Assembly (NCBI GenBank): GCA_026984035.1
Contig: JALSSW010000135.1
Span: 1 to 44,988 of the forward strand
Length of the DNA: 44,988 nt
Reading direction: 5' to 3'
Origin: Planctomycetota bacterium
GTDB taxonomy: Bacteria > Planctomycetota > UBA1135 > GCA-002748355
The notes beneath the pieces were generated by a model. That model ran no database searches, was not told the DNA's origin, and saw only the letters and a list, made by a program, of their open reading frames with translations. Below are positions 26,509 through 34,725 of the stretch, one piece after another; the stretch's first letter is position 1, and every line of letters starts with the position of its first letter. The position numbers and the translations under genes are program-made.

Positions 26509-26865
26509 CCCCCCCCCTTTTTCTTATATCCTCATAGAGCTGTTTCCCCAAAGAACTCTATGAAGCATCCCTTTTCCACTCCCCCATCCCGCTCTATCGC
26601 TGGACCCATTGGGTCAAGAGATCCGAGTACAAGAGAAGTTTCCCAAGATCACATCCACTTTTGATCCCCCAAAGATTGCAGGTCCCGATCCGCAGGTTTG
26701 ATGACTTTGAGGCCCCTGACGGCCCGTTTTGCCATGCTTCGATTGGATAAGTTCCTCGGACCAACCCTCCTTGAGTCTTTACTTTTTAGTGTATCGTCTT
26801 GCAACACTTTCCCTTTAAAGGAGAAGAGGCACTCCCATGCCACCGCCTTTTGATCCCCCCTCTCT
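26509..26865. other. Non-coding stretch between the protease gene and the glycan operon
   Basis: 357 bases. It contains the promoter region of the minus-strand protease gene and the tail of the glycan operon. I see no supportable gene, RNA or clear terminator. A short plus-strand frame at about 26836 (17 codons) has a ribosome-binding-site-like AAAGGAG upstream but is too short to support. Confidence 0.5.
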
Positions 26866-27666
26866 TCAGCCCACTTCCTGTTTCTGGTGATCCTTCCTGT
26901 TCTTGGAAAGCTTTGCGGGGTTTTCCTCCACACGAAGAGCCTTTGGTTCTGATTTCCTGTAGAACAAGCGCAAGCCAATCACAGTCCAATAGCCCCGGAG
27001 AAGCGTTTTGAAGGTCAAGGTGGACTGACCGCGCTCTCGCTCCACAAAGCGAATCGGCACTTCTGCGATGCGCAAGCCTTCCTTTTTCGCTCGATAGAGC
27101 AGCTCCTGAACAATGGCCGGCCCCCGGCTTTTGGCAAAAGCGGCATCACAGCGCAAAAGGGCTTCTCGTGTCCAAGCCCGGTATCCTGAGTTGCAATCCC
27201 TTACTTTGAGGCCAAACACGGTTCGGATATAAGTATTGGCCATTCTCGTCACCCATTGACGCCAAAGGGGCCGCCCCAGGTCCTGGCCGCCCTTGACTCC
27301 CCGCGAACCCAGGACCAGGTCAAAACCTTCCTCCACCTTGAACAAGAGATCCGGGAGGTGACGCGGATCATGGGAGAAATCCGCGTCCATCTCGATCGCT
27401 CCCCGATACCCTTCGGTGAGGGCATAGGCAAAACCCGCCGCACCGGCAGCGCCGCGCCCGCGATCGGCCTTCCGATGCAATAAATGGACCCGGGGGTCCT
27501 TCTCACTGTAAGAACGAACCAGTGAGGCCGTCCCATCGGGAGAATCGTCATCCACGACAAGGACTTCGAGGAGAGGATCGGCTTTGAGAATTGCGTCCAT
27601 CAAGGGCAGGATGTTCTCGGCCTCGTTATAGGTCGGAACGATCACAAGCCAGCCCTTGTGGTTCAT
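26866..27666 (-). CDS. Polyprenol-phosphate mannosyltransferase-like GT2
   Basis: 266 residues. A DPM1-type GT2: VIVPTYNEAENI at the N-terminus, VVDDDSPDGTASLV (UDP/GDP-binding), EMDADFSHDPRHLP (metal-binding DxD), DCNSGYRAW, and the C-terminal EVPIRFVERERGQSTLTFKTLLRGYW block with its RxRG-S signature. These enzymes load a sugar onto polyprenyl phosphate for use by glycosyltransferases on the far membrane side. It lacks the C-terminal GtrA membrane domain of longer relatives. Its ATG overlaps the stop of the GT9 gene (ATGA). Last gene of the glycan operon; the last about 25 residues are Lys/Asn-rich. Confidence 0.93.
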   Translation of the reverse strand: MNHKGWLVIVPTYNEAENILPLMDAILKADPLLEVLVVDDDSPDGTASLVRSYSEKDPRVHLLHRKADRGRGAAGAAGFAYALTEGYRGAIEMDADFSHDPRHLPDLLFKVEEGFDLVLGSRGVKGGQDLGRPLWRQWVTRMANTYIRTVFGLKVRDCNSGYRAWTREALLRCDAAFAKSRGPAIVQELLYRAKKEGLRIAEVPIRFVERERGQSTLTFKTLLRGYWTVIGLRLFYRKSEPKALRVEENPAKLSKNRKDHQKQEVG

Positions 27667-28847
27667 ACCTGCGCTCTCTCTCCGAGATACGGCGCAAGCG
27701 CAGCCAGGACTCTCTCAAGGGAGATAGATTCTTGGCAGTCAGGGTGCTTGTCACAGCTGGAATAACAACAGAGGCAATCGAGGTCCTCGGCAAAAAGCTT
27801 GGTCCCCTTTCCATAGAGTTCGATCTCGGCATGGGAGGTCGGACCGAAGAGGGCCATGACAGGTTTTGCAAAGGCAGTCCCCATGTGAAGGGCCAGCGTA
27901 TCCCCCGTCACCAAAACATCCACCAGGGAAAGGCGCGCAGCGAAGGCCCGCAAACTGTTGTCGTTGCCCGCGTCGATCAGCTTGCAACCTGGGCAGGCGT
28001 TCCGAAGAGCTCGATGGCGCTCCACCTCCTCCGGTCCCCCCAGGAGGACCACAGAATGGCCCATTTTGTCTAGCTTGCGGATCAAGGCGGTTTGACCCTC
28101 CAGAGTCCAGCGCTTCTGAGGCCAACGCCCCCCGGCCCCGGTGTTGATGCCGACCAAACAAGCCCCCTTGGGCCTTCCCCCCACCGAATCAAGCCAAGCT
28201 TCGGCCTCGGCCCGCTCGTCCTCACGAAGAACCAAAACAGGCCGATCCTCGATCGGAGTGGGAAGCTCCAGGAGAGAGCCTACAAGGTTTTGGTAGGTCT
28301 CCTGATTGGCCTTCTTGGCTTGGTCGGAGAGCCCCATCAGAAACCAATGCTCGGCCGCGGGAGACAGGGGCATCACCTGCCCTTCGAGATCCAGGGCAAA
28401 GCCCACCCTCCTGCCCCCCTCCTTCAAGGAGATCCCCTGGGCCAGCGCGACCGTCAAGGGATCAGCATCGGGACAGAGGACCAGGTCGAAGGGCACTTGG
28501 GCCAAGAGGGCGGGCAGGGTGCCCTTCTGCGTAAGATGCAGAGTGTCGACAAAGGGGTTGCCCTCGAAGAGAGGGGCAGCAGATGGGAGAGTCAGCCAAT
28601 CGATCCGTGACTGTTCATAGCGCCTCCGAATGGCAGGAAGGAAACTGGTCGTACGCAGAACATCCCCCACTGCCGCCAACTTGACGACCGCGATCCGAAA
28701 ACCGGCAGGTTCGTATTCGGGGCAGTCCGGGCAGAGATAGCCCTCCATCTTGTGCGGTTTGCAGGGCCGCTCGGGGCGGAAGTGTCGACAATCACGCCTT
28801 AGGGATGCCAGGGATACAAAGGGGGATGAAAAATCTTCGGGGCTCAA
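27663..28847 (-). CDS. GT9 (heptosyltransferase-like) glycosyltransferase with Cys-rich N-terminus
   Basis: 394 residues. The GT9 core begins FRIAVVKLAAVGDVLRTTSFLPAIRRRY (residues about 50-77) and has VGINTGAGGRWPQKRW (nucleotide site), LLGGPEE and VTGDTLALHMGTAFAKPVMALFGPT, the signature of heptosyltransferases and related ADP-heptose/UDP-sugar enzymes. An extra N-terminal segment of about 45 residues has four cysteines: CRHF-(about 4)-PC, then YLCPDCPEY, a possible metal-binding knuckle. A C-terminal CLCCYSSCDKHPDCQ cluster adds six more. The gene overlaps both neighbours by four bases. It likely adds a heptose-like sugar in an LPS core. Confidence 0.93.
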   Translation of the reverse strand: MSPEDFSSPFVSLASLRRDCRHFRPERPCKPHKMEGYLCPDCPEYEPAGFRIAVVKLAAVGDVLRTTSFLPAIRRRYEQSRIDWLTLPSAAPLFEGNPFVDTLHLTQKGTLPALLAQVPFDLVLCPDADPLTVALAQGISLKEGGRRVGFALDLEGQVMPLSPAAEHWFLMGLSDQAKKANQETYQNLVGSLLELPTPIEDRPVLVLREDERAEAEAWLDSVGGRPKGACLVGINTGAGGRWPQKRWTLEGQTALIRKLDKMGHSVVLLGGPEEVERHRALRNACPGCKLIDAGNDNSLRAFAARLSLVDVLVTGDTLALHMGTAFAKPVMALFGPTSHAEIELYGKGTKLFAEDLDCLCCYSSCDKHPDCQESISLERVLAALAPYLGERAQV

Positions 28848-30040
28848 ATGGCTTCTCCGTCGTGATTGGAGGCTTGGCTGCCAGCTAGAAGTTCGAGGTA
28901 GAAAGCCTCAGTGTCCCGGCACATCCTCCTGAGATCAAAGGATTCTCGACATCTTTCAGCAGCTCGCCGCCCCATGGCTCTGGCCTTTTCAGGGTCGGTT
29001 TCCAGCGAAAGGATGGCTTCGGCGAGGGAGGCTGGATCTTCTGGGGGAACATGGCGACCGCTTTCCGGGTCCTCAAAAGCTTCGATCATCCCTCCTACTT
29101 TAGAGGCGATGACAGGAAGGCCCGCAGCCATGGCCTCGAGGAGAGCCACCCCTAAGCCTTCACGCCGGGAAGGGAGACAGAAGAGATCACTGGCCGCGAG
29201 GAGATCTTCGATCCTGGAAACCCGTCCTGGAAAGAGAACTTCGATGGATCCAGGAAGGCTTGCGGCCTGTGCTCGGAGGGCATCCCCTTGGGGCCCTTCA
29301 CCGGCAAAAACCCATTGGAGCTTTCTTATAGAAAGGCGCGGTGCCAGCAGCGCAAGGGCTTGGAGAAGGATGTCCTGTCCCTTGCGTCGATGCAGGCTTG
29401 CCGTAGTAAGACCTACGAAAGCCTGGGGATCCAGGCCGAGAGCTGTGCGTGCAGCTCTGCGCCGATCCGAAAAAGCGAGGCCGGCGAAGCGCGCAGAATC
29501 CACGCCGTCGTGAACCAAGCGGGCACGGGAGGGCGGCACCCCCAGCCCTAGAACCTCCCCCTGCACCGCCGCAGACACGCAAACCACCCCATCCACGGCC
29601 TTGCAGTAGAGCCAGCGCTTCCAAGGGTTCGGGCGCAGGGCATAGTCCATGCGACGCGTAACAACCTTGACTGGGGAGAGGCCAATGCTAGCCACCCCTC
29701 CCAGCTTGTGCGAACGCGAACAGGCAAAGTGCAGCAGGTCCTGAGCCTCTGCCTTCACAATGTTTCGGAGACCTCGAAGCGCCCCCAGCGAGAGATCGTT
29801 CCGCATCCTCTGCTCAAGGACGCGTAGCCCCAGAGCTCGGGGGACCTTTTCGAACTGCGCCCCAGGCTGCAAAGCAAAGATCTGCTTATGTCCCTTCTCC
29901 GCGAGAAAGTGGACGAGAGCCTCCAACTGCATCTCGCCCCCCGACCATGCCCGCTCGGCGAGAATATGAAGGATCTTGGCCAAGGCCTTCGCTCTGTCAG
30001 CGCCCCGAGCCCAGCTTGGGGAAGAGGGACAGGGGCTCAC
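28844..30040 (-). CDS. GT4 glycosyltransferase
   Basis: About 398 residues if started at ATG 30040; the family-like part begins at KILHILAERAWSGGEMQ (about residue 22). A typical GT-B N-terminal domain is followed by LARLVHDGVDSARF-type linker, the GLTTASLHRRKGQDILLQALALL region and the donor-site block SRREGLGVALLEAMAAGLPVIASKVGG, with the E-x7-E motif of GT4. A 43-base overlap with the upstream gene suggests the true start could be a later TTG near 29983. It overlaps the GT9 gene by four bases. Confidence 0.92.
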   Translation of the reverse strand: MSPCPSSPSWARGADRAKALAKILHILAERAWSGGEMQLEALVHFLAEKGHKQIFALQPGAQFEKVPRALGLRVLEQRMRNDLSLGALRGLRNIVKAEAQDLLHFACSRSHKLGGVASIGLSPVKVVTRRMDYALRPNPWKRWLYCKAVDGVVCVSAAVQGEVLGLGVPPSRARLVHDGVDSARFAGLAFSDRRRAARTALGLDPQAFVGLTTASLHRRKGQDILLQALALLAPRLSIRKLQWVFAGEGPQGDALRAQAASLPGSIEVLFPGRVSRIEDLLAASDLFCLPSRREGLGVALLEAMAAGLPVIASKVGGMIEAFEDPESGRHVPPEDPASLAEAILSLETDPEKARAMGRRAAERCRESFDLRRMCRDTEAFYLELLAGSQASNHDGEAI

Positions 30041-31229
30041 TGGACTCCTCCACGAGTCTGGGGCTCTGTCCCCGTGGAATCATCGGACCCTGGAGGAGGG
30101 GCGGTTCCCAAAGATTCTTCTCAGCAGAGAGGATCTTTAGGATGTCACGAATCCGATGGCTGTATTGGTGCTCCTGGGTCACGAGTTCATAACCCGCCTG
30201 CGCAATCTTGGCACGCTCTGCATCTCGCTTCAGATAGTACCGGCAAAGCTCCTGGCATTCTTCTTCACTCTCGAACCACACAAGATGACGGTGGTTCTCG
30301 AAGACTTCTTCAATGCCCGGAACATGCCGAACGATATGAAACCCTCGGCAGGCCAAGGTGAGGAAAAAACGATTGCTGAAGTAAAGCCGTGAATCGTTGG
30401 ACTGATTGAGACCGAGGATGATCTTGGAGCGTGCACAGATCTTCGCGTAATGCTTGGGGCGGGCTTCTCCCGCTAAGTTCAGATTTTTAAAGCGGCGCAT
30501 ATGGGGCAACCAGCTGTCCCGTAAACCGAAGATGGTCAGGTCGGACCACTCGGAAACCCGCGACAGAAACTCGGGGCGATTGCCCATGTGACCTGGACCG
30601 CCGATGAAGGCAATGTCACGGTCAACCCCCCCACGAGAATTCTTGTAGGGCTTGTGAAACTTGGGGGAGAACCCGCTCATCAAAAAGGTCGACTGCAGGA
30701 TGCCCTTCTGCCTGTAATCCTGCACAAGGCTCGGTGTGGAAAGGCAGAGCAGCCTGGTGTTGCGCACATACTCCACGTGACTGGATTCCAGGCAGCGGGT
30801 TTGCTCTTCCATCCAAACGACAGTCGGGATCTCGGGGGCGAGTTCTTCCATGAGGAGGGGTGGGAGATCGTGAAAGAACACGAAGCAGAGATCAGGCCGA
30901 TAAAGGCGCTTGATCAAACGGACGGCTTGATACATTCCCCACTTGCCGATCCATCGGCGCAGCCTCGAGCAATTGACCCAGGAAACTTTGAGTCCGTTGA
31001 CGCGTAAAGCATCCACGAGTCCTCCGGTGCAGCAGCTCCTGGATTTTTGTTTGCCAAAAAAGAGGACACGCTCGGGGCGAAGGGGAGGGAAGCCGAGCGG
31101 CGAACCGGTACGGAACTCTTCCGAGGAGGGAGTCGATAAAGCGCTGTGTGGACCCTGGGCAGAATGGAGAGGTTTCGGCGCAAAACGCCTGGCCTCTCTA
31201 GGATCGGCCCCTCGGGGTTCGTGAATCAT
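29997..31229 (-). CDS. CgeB-like (Glyco_trans_1_2) glycosyltransferase
   Basis: About 410 residues. An N-terminal GT-B-like half (VLFFGKQKSRSCCTGGLVDALRVNG) is followed by DIAFIGGPGHMGNRPEFL, and then by a C-terminal half with IILGLNQSNDSRLYFSNRFFLTLACRGFHIVRH, EEVFENHRHLVWF and a closing YSHRIRDILKIL. This resembles the CgeB/DUF3880-type GT domain seen in spore-coat and S-layer glycan genes. The first 50 residues look unstructured, so the true start could be later, but GGAG lies nine bases before ATG 31229. Its stop lies within the next gene's first codons; 21 bases separate it from the kinase-like gene. Confidence 0.82.
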   Translation of the reverse strand: MIHEPRGADPREARRFAPKPLHSAQGPHSALSTPSSEEFRTGSPLGFPPLRPERVLFFGKQKSRSCCTGGLVDALRVNGLKVSWVNCSRLRRWIGKWGMYQAVRLIKRLYRPDLCFVFFHDLPPLLMEELAPEIPTVVWMEEQTRCLESSHVEYVRNTRLLCLSTPSLVQDYRQKGILQSTFLMSGFSPKFHKPYKNSRGGVDRDIAFIGGPGHMGNRPEFLSRVSEWSDLTIFGLRDSWLPHMRRFKNLNLAGEARPKHYAKICARSKIILGLNQSNDSRLYFSNRFFLTLACRGFHIVRHVPGIEEVFENHRHLVWFESEEECQELCRYYLKRDAERAKIAQAGYELVTQEHQYSHRIRDILKILSAEKNLWEPPLLQGPMIPRGQSPRLVEESSEPLSLFPKLGSGR

Positions 31230-31250
31230 TCGGGCAAGCTCCGACGCAAC

Positions 31251-32372
31251 TTACGAACAAGATTGGGGTGGAGAACATCGAGATAAGAGGCTTGCAACAT
31301 CATCCCCTCCCATCGGGAAATCCATAACACCCTCTTGATGGAGAATATACAGACTGTCCCGCGGGGAAAGCCAAGAATTGTTTCGATCCCAGGCGAGGAT
31401 TCGACTGCCCTGGTCGGGTCCCTCGAGGATGGCGCGAAGCCAATAGCTGCGAAGGGAGCGGTTTGCGCGGAGCCTCAGGATGGTTCCACCCCCCTCGGCG
31501 GGAGCCTGGCTGAGCTGGCAGCGGCCAAGTGGGGGGAGATGGGTCATTCCGGCGGAGACGTAGTCCTGGGGCAGGATTGCGCCCCTTTGGAGATAACGAA
31601 TCCAGAAGGGATGACGGAGGGGAGCGGGACGGAAACGGCGAACCTTGGTGCTGTTGCGGAGGGCGTGGCGCTCGCGGGTGCGGCGCTGTTTTTGGCCGCG
31701 ACGATCGACCGCGGCGAAGCATGGGGTAGGAGAGATTTTTTTTTCAAGAAGCCAGGTTTCGAGGGTGGATTTTGGAAGGAATTGAAGCTGTTCTTCCAGA
31801 AAAGGGGCCAACATGGAGGGGAGGAGGCGGGAAGGAACCTTGCCGGGAAAGAAGCGGCAGGACTGAAAATCGAGGAAGGCGACCCGCCCGTCCTCGAGGA
31901 GGCGCAGGTTGTCACCGTGAAGATCGGGATGGAGGACACCCTTGTTTGCGAGATCCCAGATGGCCTCGAAGAGGCGGTGGCGGGCGGGGGGATCGAGGGG
32001 GCGCCCTTCGGGAAGGGCTGCGGTGAGAAGGACGGCGAGGGTGGGACCGAGGGGGCTGCGCTGGCTGGACTCGGCGAGAACGCGGGGAACGAGGAGGCCG
32101 AGGGCGGCGGCGCGGGTGAGGTTCTCCGCTTCGCGGCGCGTGGGAGAGGACCGAAGGGCATAGCGCAGGCGGACGCGAAGGAAGGGGAAGAGGTGCTGCT
32201 TGGCAAAGAGGACACCCTCCGGAGTGGGGACGCGGAGGACACGGCGGAGGATCCGCTCGGAGACGATCTCGGCTTCTTCGGGGATGTCCCCGCGGAGAAG
32301 GCGGGCATGGATGTCCGCTTGGTGGGCCTTCTCCCCTTGCTGGGCTTTCACGGGCTTTGAAGGGTGCGTCAT
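31251..32372 (-). CDS. WaaP/Kdo-kinase-like LPS kinase
   Basis: 373 residues. The kinase-like core ends near residue 180 and has the catalytic loop HPDLHGDNLRLL (HxDxxxxN) and the metal-binding FLDFQSCRF (DF in place of DFG), as in WaaP, KdkA and InaA-type lipopolysaccharide kinases. The N-terminal lobe has EGVLFAKQHLFPFLRVRLRYA with a candidate ATP-binding Lys. An extra C-terminal part (about residues 190-373, RERHALRNSTKVRRF, then GRCQLSQAPAEGGGT, LRSYWLRAILEG) is not assigned and may be a second domain. The ATG overlaps the GT4 stop by four bases. It likely phosphorylates a core heptose or Kdo. Unusually high G+C, giving long chance antisense frames. Confidence 0.85.
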   Translation of the reverse strand: MTHPSKPVKAQQGEKAHQADIHARLLRGDIPEEAEIVSERILRRVLRVPTPEGVLFAKQHLFPFLRVRLRYALRSSPTRREAENLTRAAALGLLVPRVLAESSQRSPLGPTLAVLLTAALPEGRPLDPPARHRLFEAIWDLANKGVLHPDLHGDNLRLLEDGRVAFLDFQSCRFFPGKVPSRLLPSMLAPFLEEQLQFLPKSTLETWLLEKKISPTPCFAAVDRRGQKQRRTRERHALRNSTKVRRFRPAPLRHPFWIRYLQRGAILPQDYVSAGMTHLPPLGRCQLSQAPAEGGGTILRLRANRSLRSYWLRAILEGPDQGSRILAWDRNNSWLSPRDSLYILHQEGVMDFPMGGDDVASLLSRCSPPQSCS

Positions 32373-33517
32373 CCCCTACCCTCCTGGGGAAGGAGGCGGG
32401 CGTAGAGGCTGCGCAGGGCGGTCTTCCCTTGGCTGTCCCAGTTCTGGACCTCGCGGGAGGCGGCCTGGCCCAGGCGGCGGGCCCTGGGGCGGTCCTTCAG
32501 GAGGAGGGCGAGAGCTCCGGCGATCGCTTCGGGATTGGGAGCAACGAGGAGGCCGGTCCGCCCGGGGTCGATCAGTTGGTCGAAGCCCCTGTCCTCCGGT
32601 GCGACGACCGGCAGCCCCAGGAGCATGGCTTCGCGGAGGGCGCGGCAGGTGGCATCGCTTCCGGGCACCAGGAACAGGAAGGCGTCGGCTCCTGCGAGCG
32701 CCTCCGCATAGGACTCGCCCCGGAGGTAGCCGGGGAAAAGCACCCGGTCCTGCAAGCCCAAGGCCGCCAGCGGGCGCTCACAGACCTCTTCGAGGACACC
32801 CTCGTCCGGGCGCCCCAGGATCACAAGCCGGGCGCCGGGAAGGTTTTTCTGAAGTGCGGCAAAAGCCTCCCAGGCCAGGCCCCAGCGGCGGCGCCGCTGG
32901 ATCCGGGCCGTGAGGACAACAATGGGTGTCCCCTTTTGTAAGCCGAGGCGAGCGCGGAGCTTGGCGCGGGCGGGCTCGGGGGAGGCCAGGGTGGGGAGGG
33001 CCAGGTCGACGGGAGGCGGGGTCAGGGAAAGAAGGCTGTCCCCCCTTGCCTTTCCCATCGCCTGGAGGCGGGAGGCGAGGCGCGGGAGGGGATAGCTGAG
33101 GGCGGTCGTGGCGGAAAAAGCAATCCACTGCCGAGGGCCAGGATGGAGATCGCCTTCTCCCCAGACCGTTCGGAGCAGGGGGACCTTGCGATGACTGACC
33201 TGCAAAGCAAGGGCCGCCACCAGATGATCCCCCGCCTGATGGCAGTGCAAGAGGTCCACTTCTCCCTGGTCGATCCACGAGGCAAGGAGGCCAACATCCC
33301 GAAAGATCGAGCCCAGATGAAAATGACGGCGCAGCTGAAGGCCCTCGAGCAAAGGAATCCCCAATTCGATCGCCCGCCCCGCGATCGCATGCTTCATCCC
33401 CGGATGCACAAATCCCGCCAAGGCCAATCGCGCCTCAGGAAAGTCCTTGGCCCAAAGCAAGCAAAGCTCCGCCGGGCCCGTCCACTTATGATTGCTGTAA
33501 AGATGGAGGATCTTCAA
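32369..33517 (-). CDS. GT4 glycosyltransferase
   Basis: 382 residues from TTG 33517, chosen because it overlaps the GT2 stop as TTGA, has AAGAAGG seven bases upstream and starts the protein at LKILHLYSNHKWTGPAEL, the normal GT4 beginning. Other blocks: LLHCHQAGDHLVAALALQ, PIVVLTARIQRRRRWG, VLFPGYLRGESYAEALAGAD and the donor motif CRALREAMLLGLPVVAPEDRG. A longer frame to 33607 overlaps the upstream gene more and adds no similarity. Translationally coupled to its neighbours in the glycan operon. Confidence 0.92.
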   Translation of the reverse strand: MKILHLYSNHKWTGPAELCLLWAKDFPEARLALAGFVHPGMKHAIAGRAIELGIPLLEGLQLRRHFHLGSIFRDVGLLASWIDQGEVDLLHCHQAGDHLVAALALQVSHRKVPLLRTVWGEGDLHPGPRQWIAFSATTALSYPLPRLASRLQAMGKARGDSLLSLTPPPVDLALPTLASPEPARAKLRARLGLQKGTPIVVLTARIQRRRRWGLAWEAFAALQKNLPGARLVILGRPDEGVLEEVCERPLAALGLQDRVLFPGYLRGESYAEALAGADAFLFLVPGSDATCRALREAMLLGLPVVAPEDRGFDQLIDPGRTGLLVAPNPEAIAGALALLLKDRPRARRLGQAASREVQNWDSQGKTALRSLYARLLPQEGRG

Positions 33518-34290
33518 CGCCCCGCCTTCTTTTGTAAGCCCCGCAACTTCTTGTATTTGAGATAGCCATAACGCCCCGCCATCCAACTGGCCAGCCCCCC
33601 CCGCCATCCATCGAGGACACCCATCTTTCCGAAAAAGGCAGAAAAAAATGCCGAAGCCCCATGGGCCCAGGGGTCCCAGATGCCCGCCCGGCGCCCCTCC
33701 TCCCAGAGCGCCTGAGCCGCAATCTCGGTGAAGCGCTCCACCGTCCGGCGGTGTTCGGAAAAATCTCGATATGAATCGTGCAGGATCGGAGAACGAAGAG
33801 TCCGGACCCCACCCACAGCCCCCGGTTTCAGCTCAACCCGGTCATGGGGATCCGTCCCCCCCCAGCCCGCCCGCTGCCGATCAAAGAGCCGGATCTTGGT
33901 GTCCGGCCAGAATTTTCCATGGCGCATCCAACGCCCCAAATAGCGGTTTTTCCGAGGCATCGCATAGGCCGCCGGCAGGGCAAAACCCTCTCCCCCTCGC
34001 AAAGCCCTCAATTCCTCCCCAAGCTCAGCACTCAAACACTCATCCGCGTCCAGCGAGAGAATCCAATCATGACAGGCCAAATCAACCGCCCGCTGCTTCT
34101 GCGCCCGATGCCCAAGAAAAGGCACCTGCCTCTCCACCCTGGCCCCCAAGCCTTTCGCAATTTCCACAGTCCGATCCGTCGAACCACTATCCAAAACCAG
34201 AACCTCATCGCAAAACCCGAGGCCCTCCAAACACCGCCCAATCCGGTCTTCCTCCTGAAAGGTGATCACACAAGCACTGATCCCCCTCAC
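33514..34290 (-). CDS. WaaE/KdtX-like GT2 glycosyltransferase
   Basis: 258 residues. The GT2 fold reads ISACVITFQEEDRIGRCLEGL, VLDSGSTDRTVEIAKGLGARV and LSLDADECLSAELGEEL, with the usual DSGSTD and DADE metal site; PRKNRYLGRWMRHGKFWPD and HDRVEL are typical of the LPS-core beta-1,4-glucosyltransferase WaaE/KdtX and LgtF group. It probably adds the first glucose on the core heptose. The start overlaps the small unknown gene by four bases. Ends with a helix-like segment (WRGGLASWMAGRYGYLKYKK) that may lie on the membrane. Confidence 0.93.
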   Translation of the reverse strand: MRGISACVITFQEEDRIGRCLEGLGFCDEVLVLDSGSTDRTVEIAKGLGARVERQVPFLGHRAQKQRAVDLACHDWILSLDADECLSAELGEELRALRGGEGFALPAAYAMPRKNRYLGRWMRHGKFWPDTKIRLFDRQRAGWGGTDPHDRVELKPGAVGGVRTLRSPILHDSYRDFSEHRRTVERFTEIAAQALWEEGRRAGIWDPWAHGASAFFSAFFGKMGVLDGWRGGLASWMAGRYGYLKYKKLRGLQKKAGR

Positions 34291-34634
34291 GCCCCTTCCT
34301 CACCCCGCCTCTTCGCCCGGGCGTTCCTCTTGTTTTCCCGCCGGATCCCCCTCCTCCCCTCGAGCATCTGCGCCTTCACCGCCGCAAAACGCCTCTCCCA
34401 GCGCTGAAACCCCGCATCCTTTTCAAAAGACTGCGCCGAAGCCTTGAGCACCTTGTCCACCTCTTCATCCGACACATCCAACTTTTGCCGCAGAAGGTAG
34501 CTCTGCGCATGCGCCAAAATCTGCAACCAGCGAAAACGCTCCAACATCTCAGACATCAAGTCCAAGAGTTCCAATTCCGCCGGCTCCACCCCCACCCGCG
34601 CCGCCTCCTTTTTCCGCTTTCGATGTGAAGTCAT
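34287..34634 (-). CDS. Unknown small charged, helical protein
   Basis: 115 residues from ATG 34634 (poly-G site upstream). Not recognised. It is very rich in Arg, Lys and Glu (HRKRKKEAAR, KRNARAKRR at the ends) with a central helix-like part (LELLDLMSEMLERFRWLQIL, DVSDEEVDKVLKASAQ). Coupled by a four-base overlap to the WaaE-like GT2, so it opens the glycan operon. Could be a regulator or a basic accessory protein; no evidence for either. Confidence 0.72.
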   Translation of the reverse strand: MTSHRKRKKEAARVGVEPAELELLDLMSEMLERFRWLQILAHAQSYLLRQKLDVSDEEVDKVLKASAQSFEKDAGFQRWERRFAAVKAQMLEGRRGIRRENKRNARAKRRGEEGA

Positions 34635-34643
34635 CCCCCCCAA

Positions 34644-34725
34644 CCATAGCCCCCCAGCCCTTCCATTCCTCCCTCATCCCTCCAAAAAGCTCAGCCCCAA
34701 TCCCACTTCACAGACTCCACCCCTC
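34644..34725. other. Short gap between glycan operon and toxin-tip array
   Basis: 82 bases with no feature seen. It marks the boundary between the ordinary glycan operon and the Rhs tip array. Confidence 0.5.

Noticed and set aside
31335..32360. A plus-strand frame of 341 codons, Gly/Glu-rich
   Set aside because: Antisense to the WaaP-like kinase in a high-G+C stretch; low-complexity translation.
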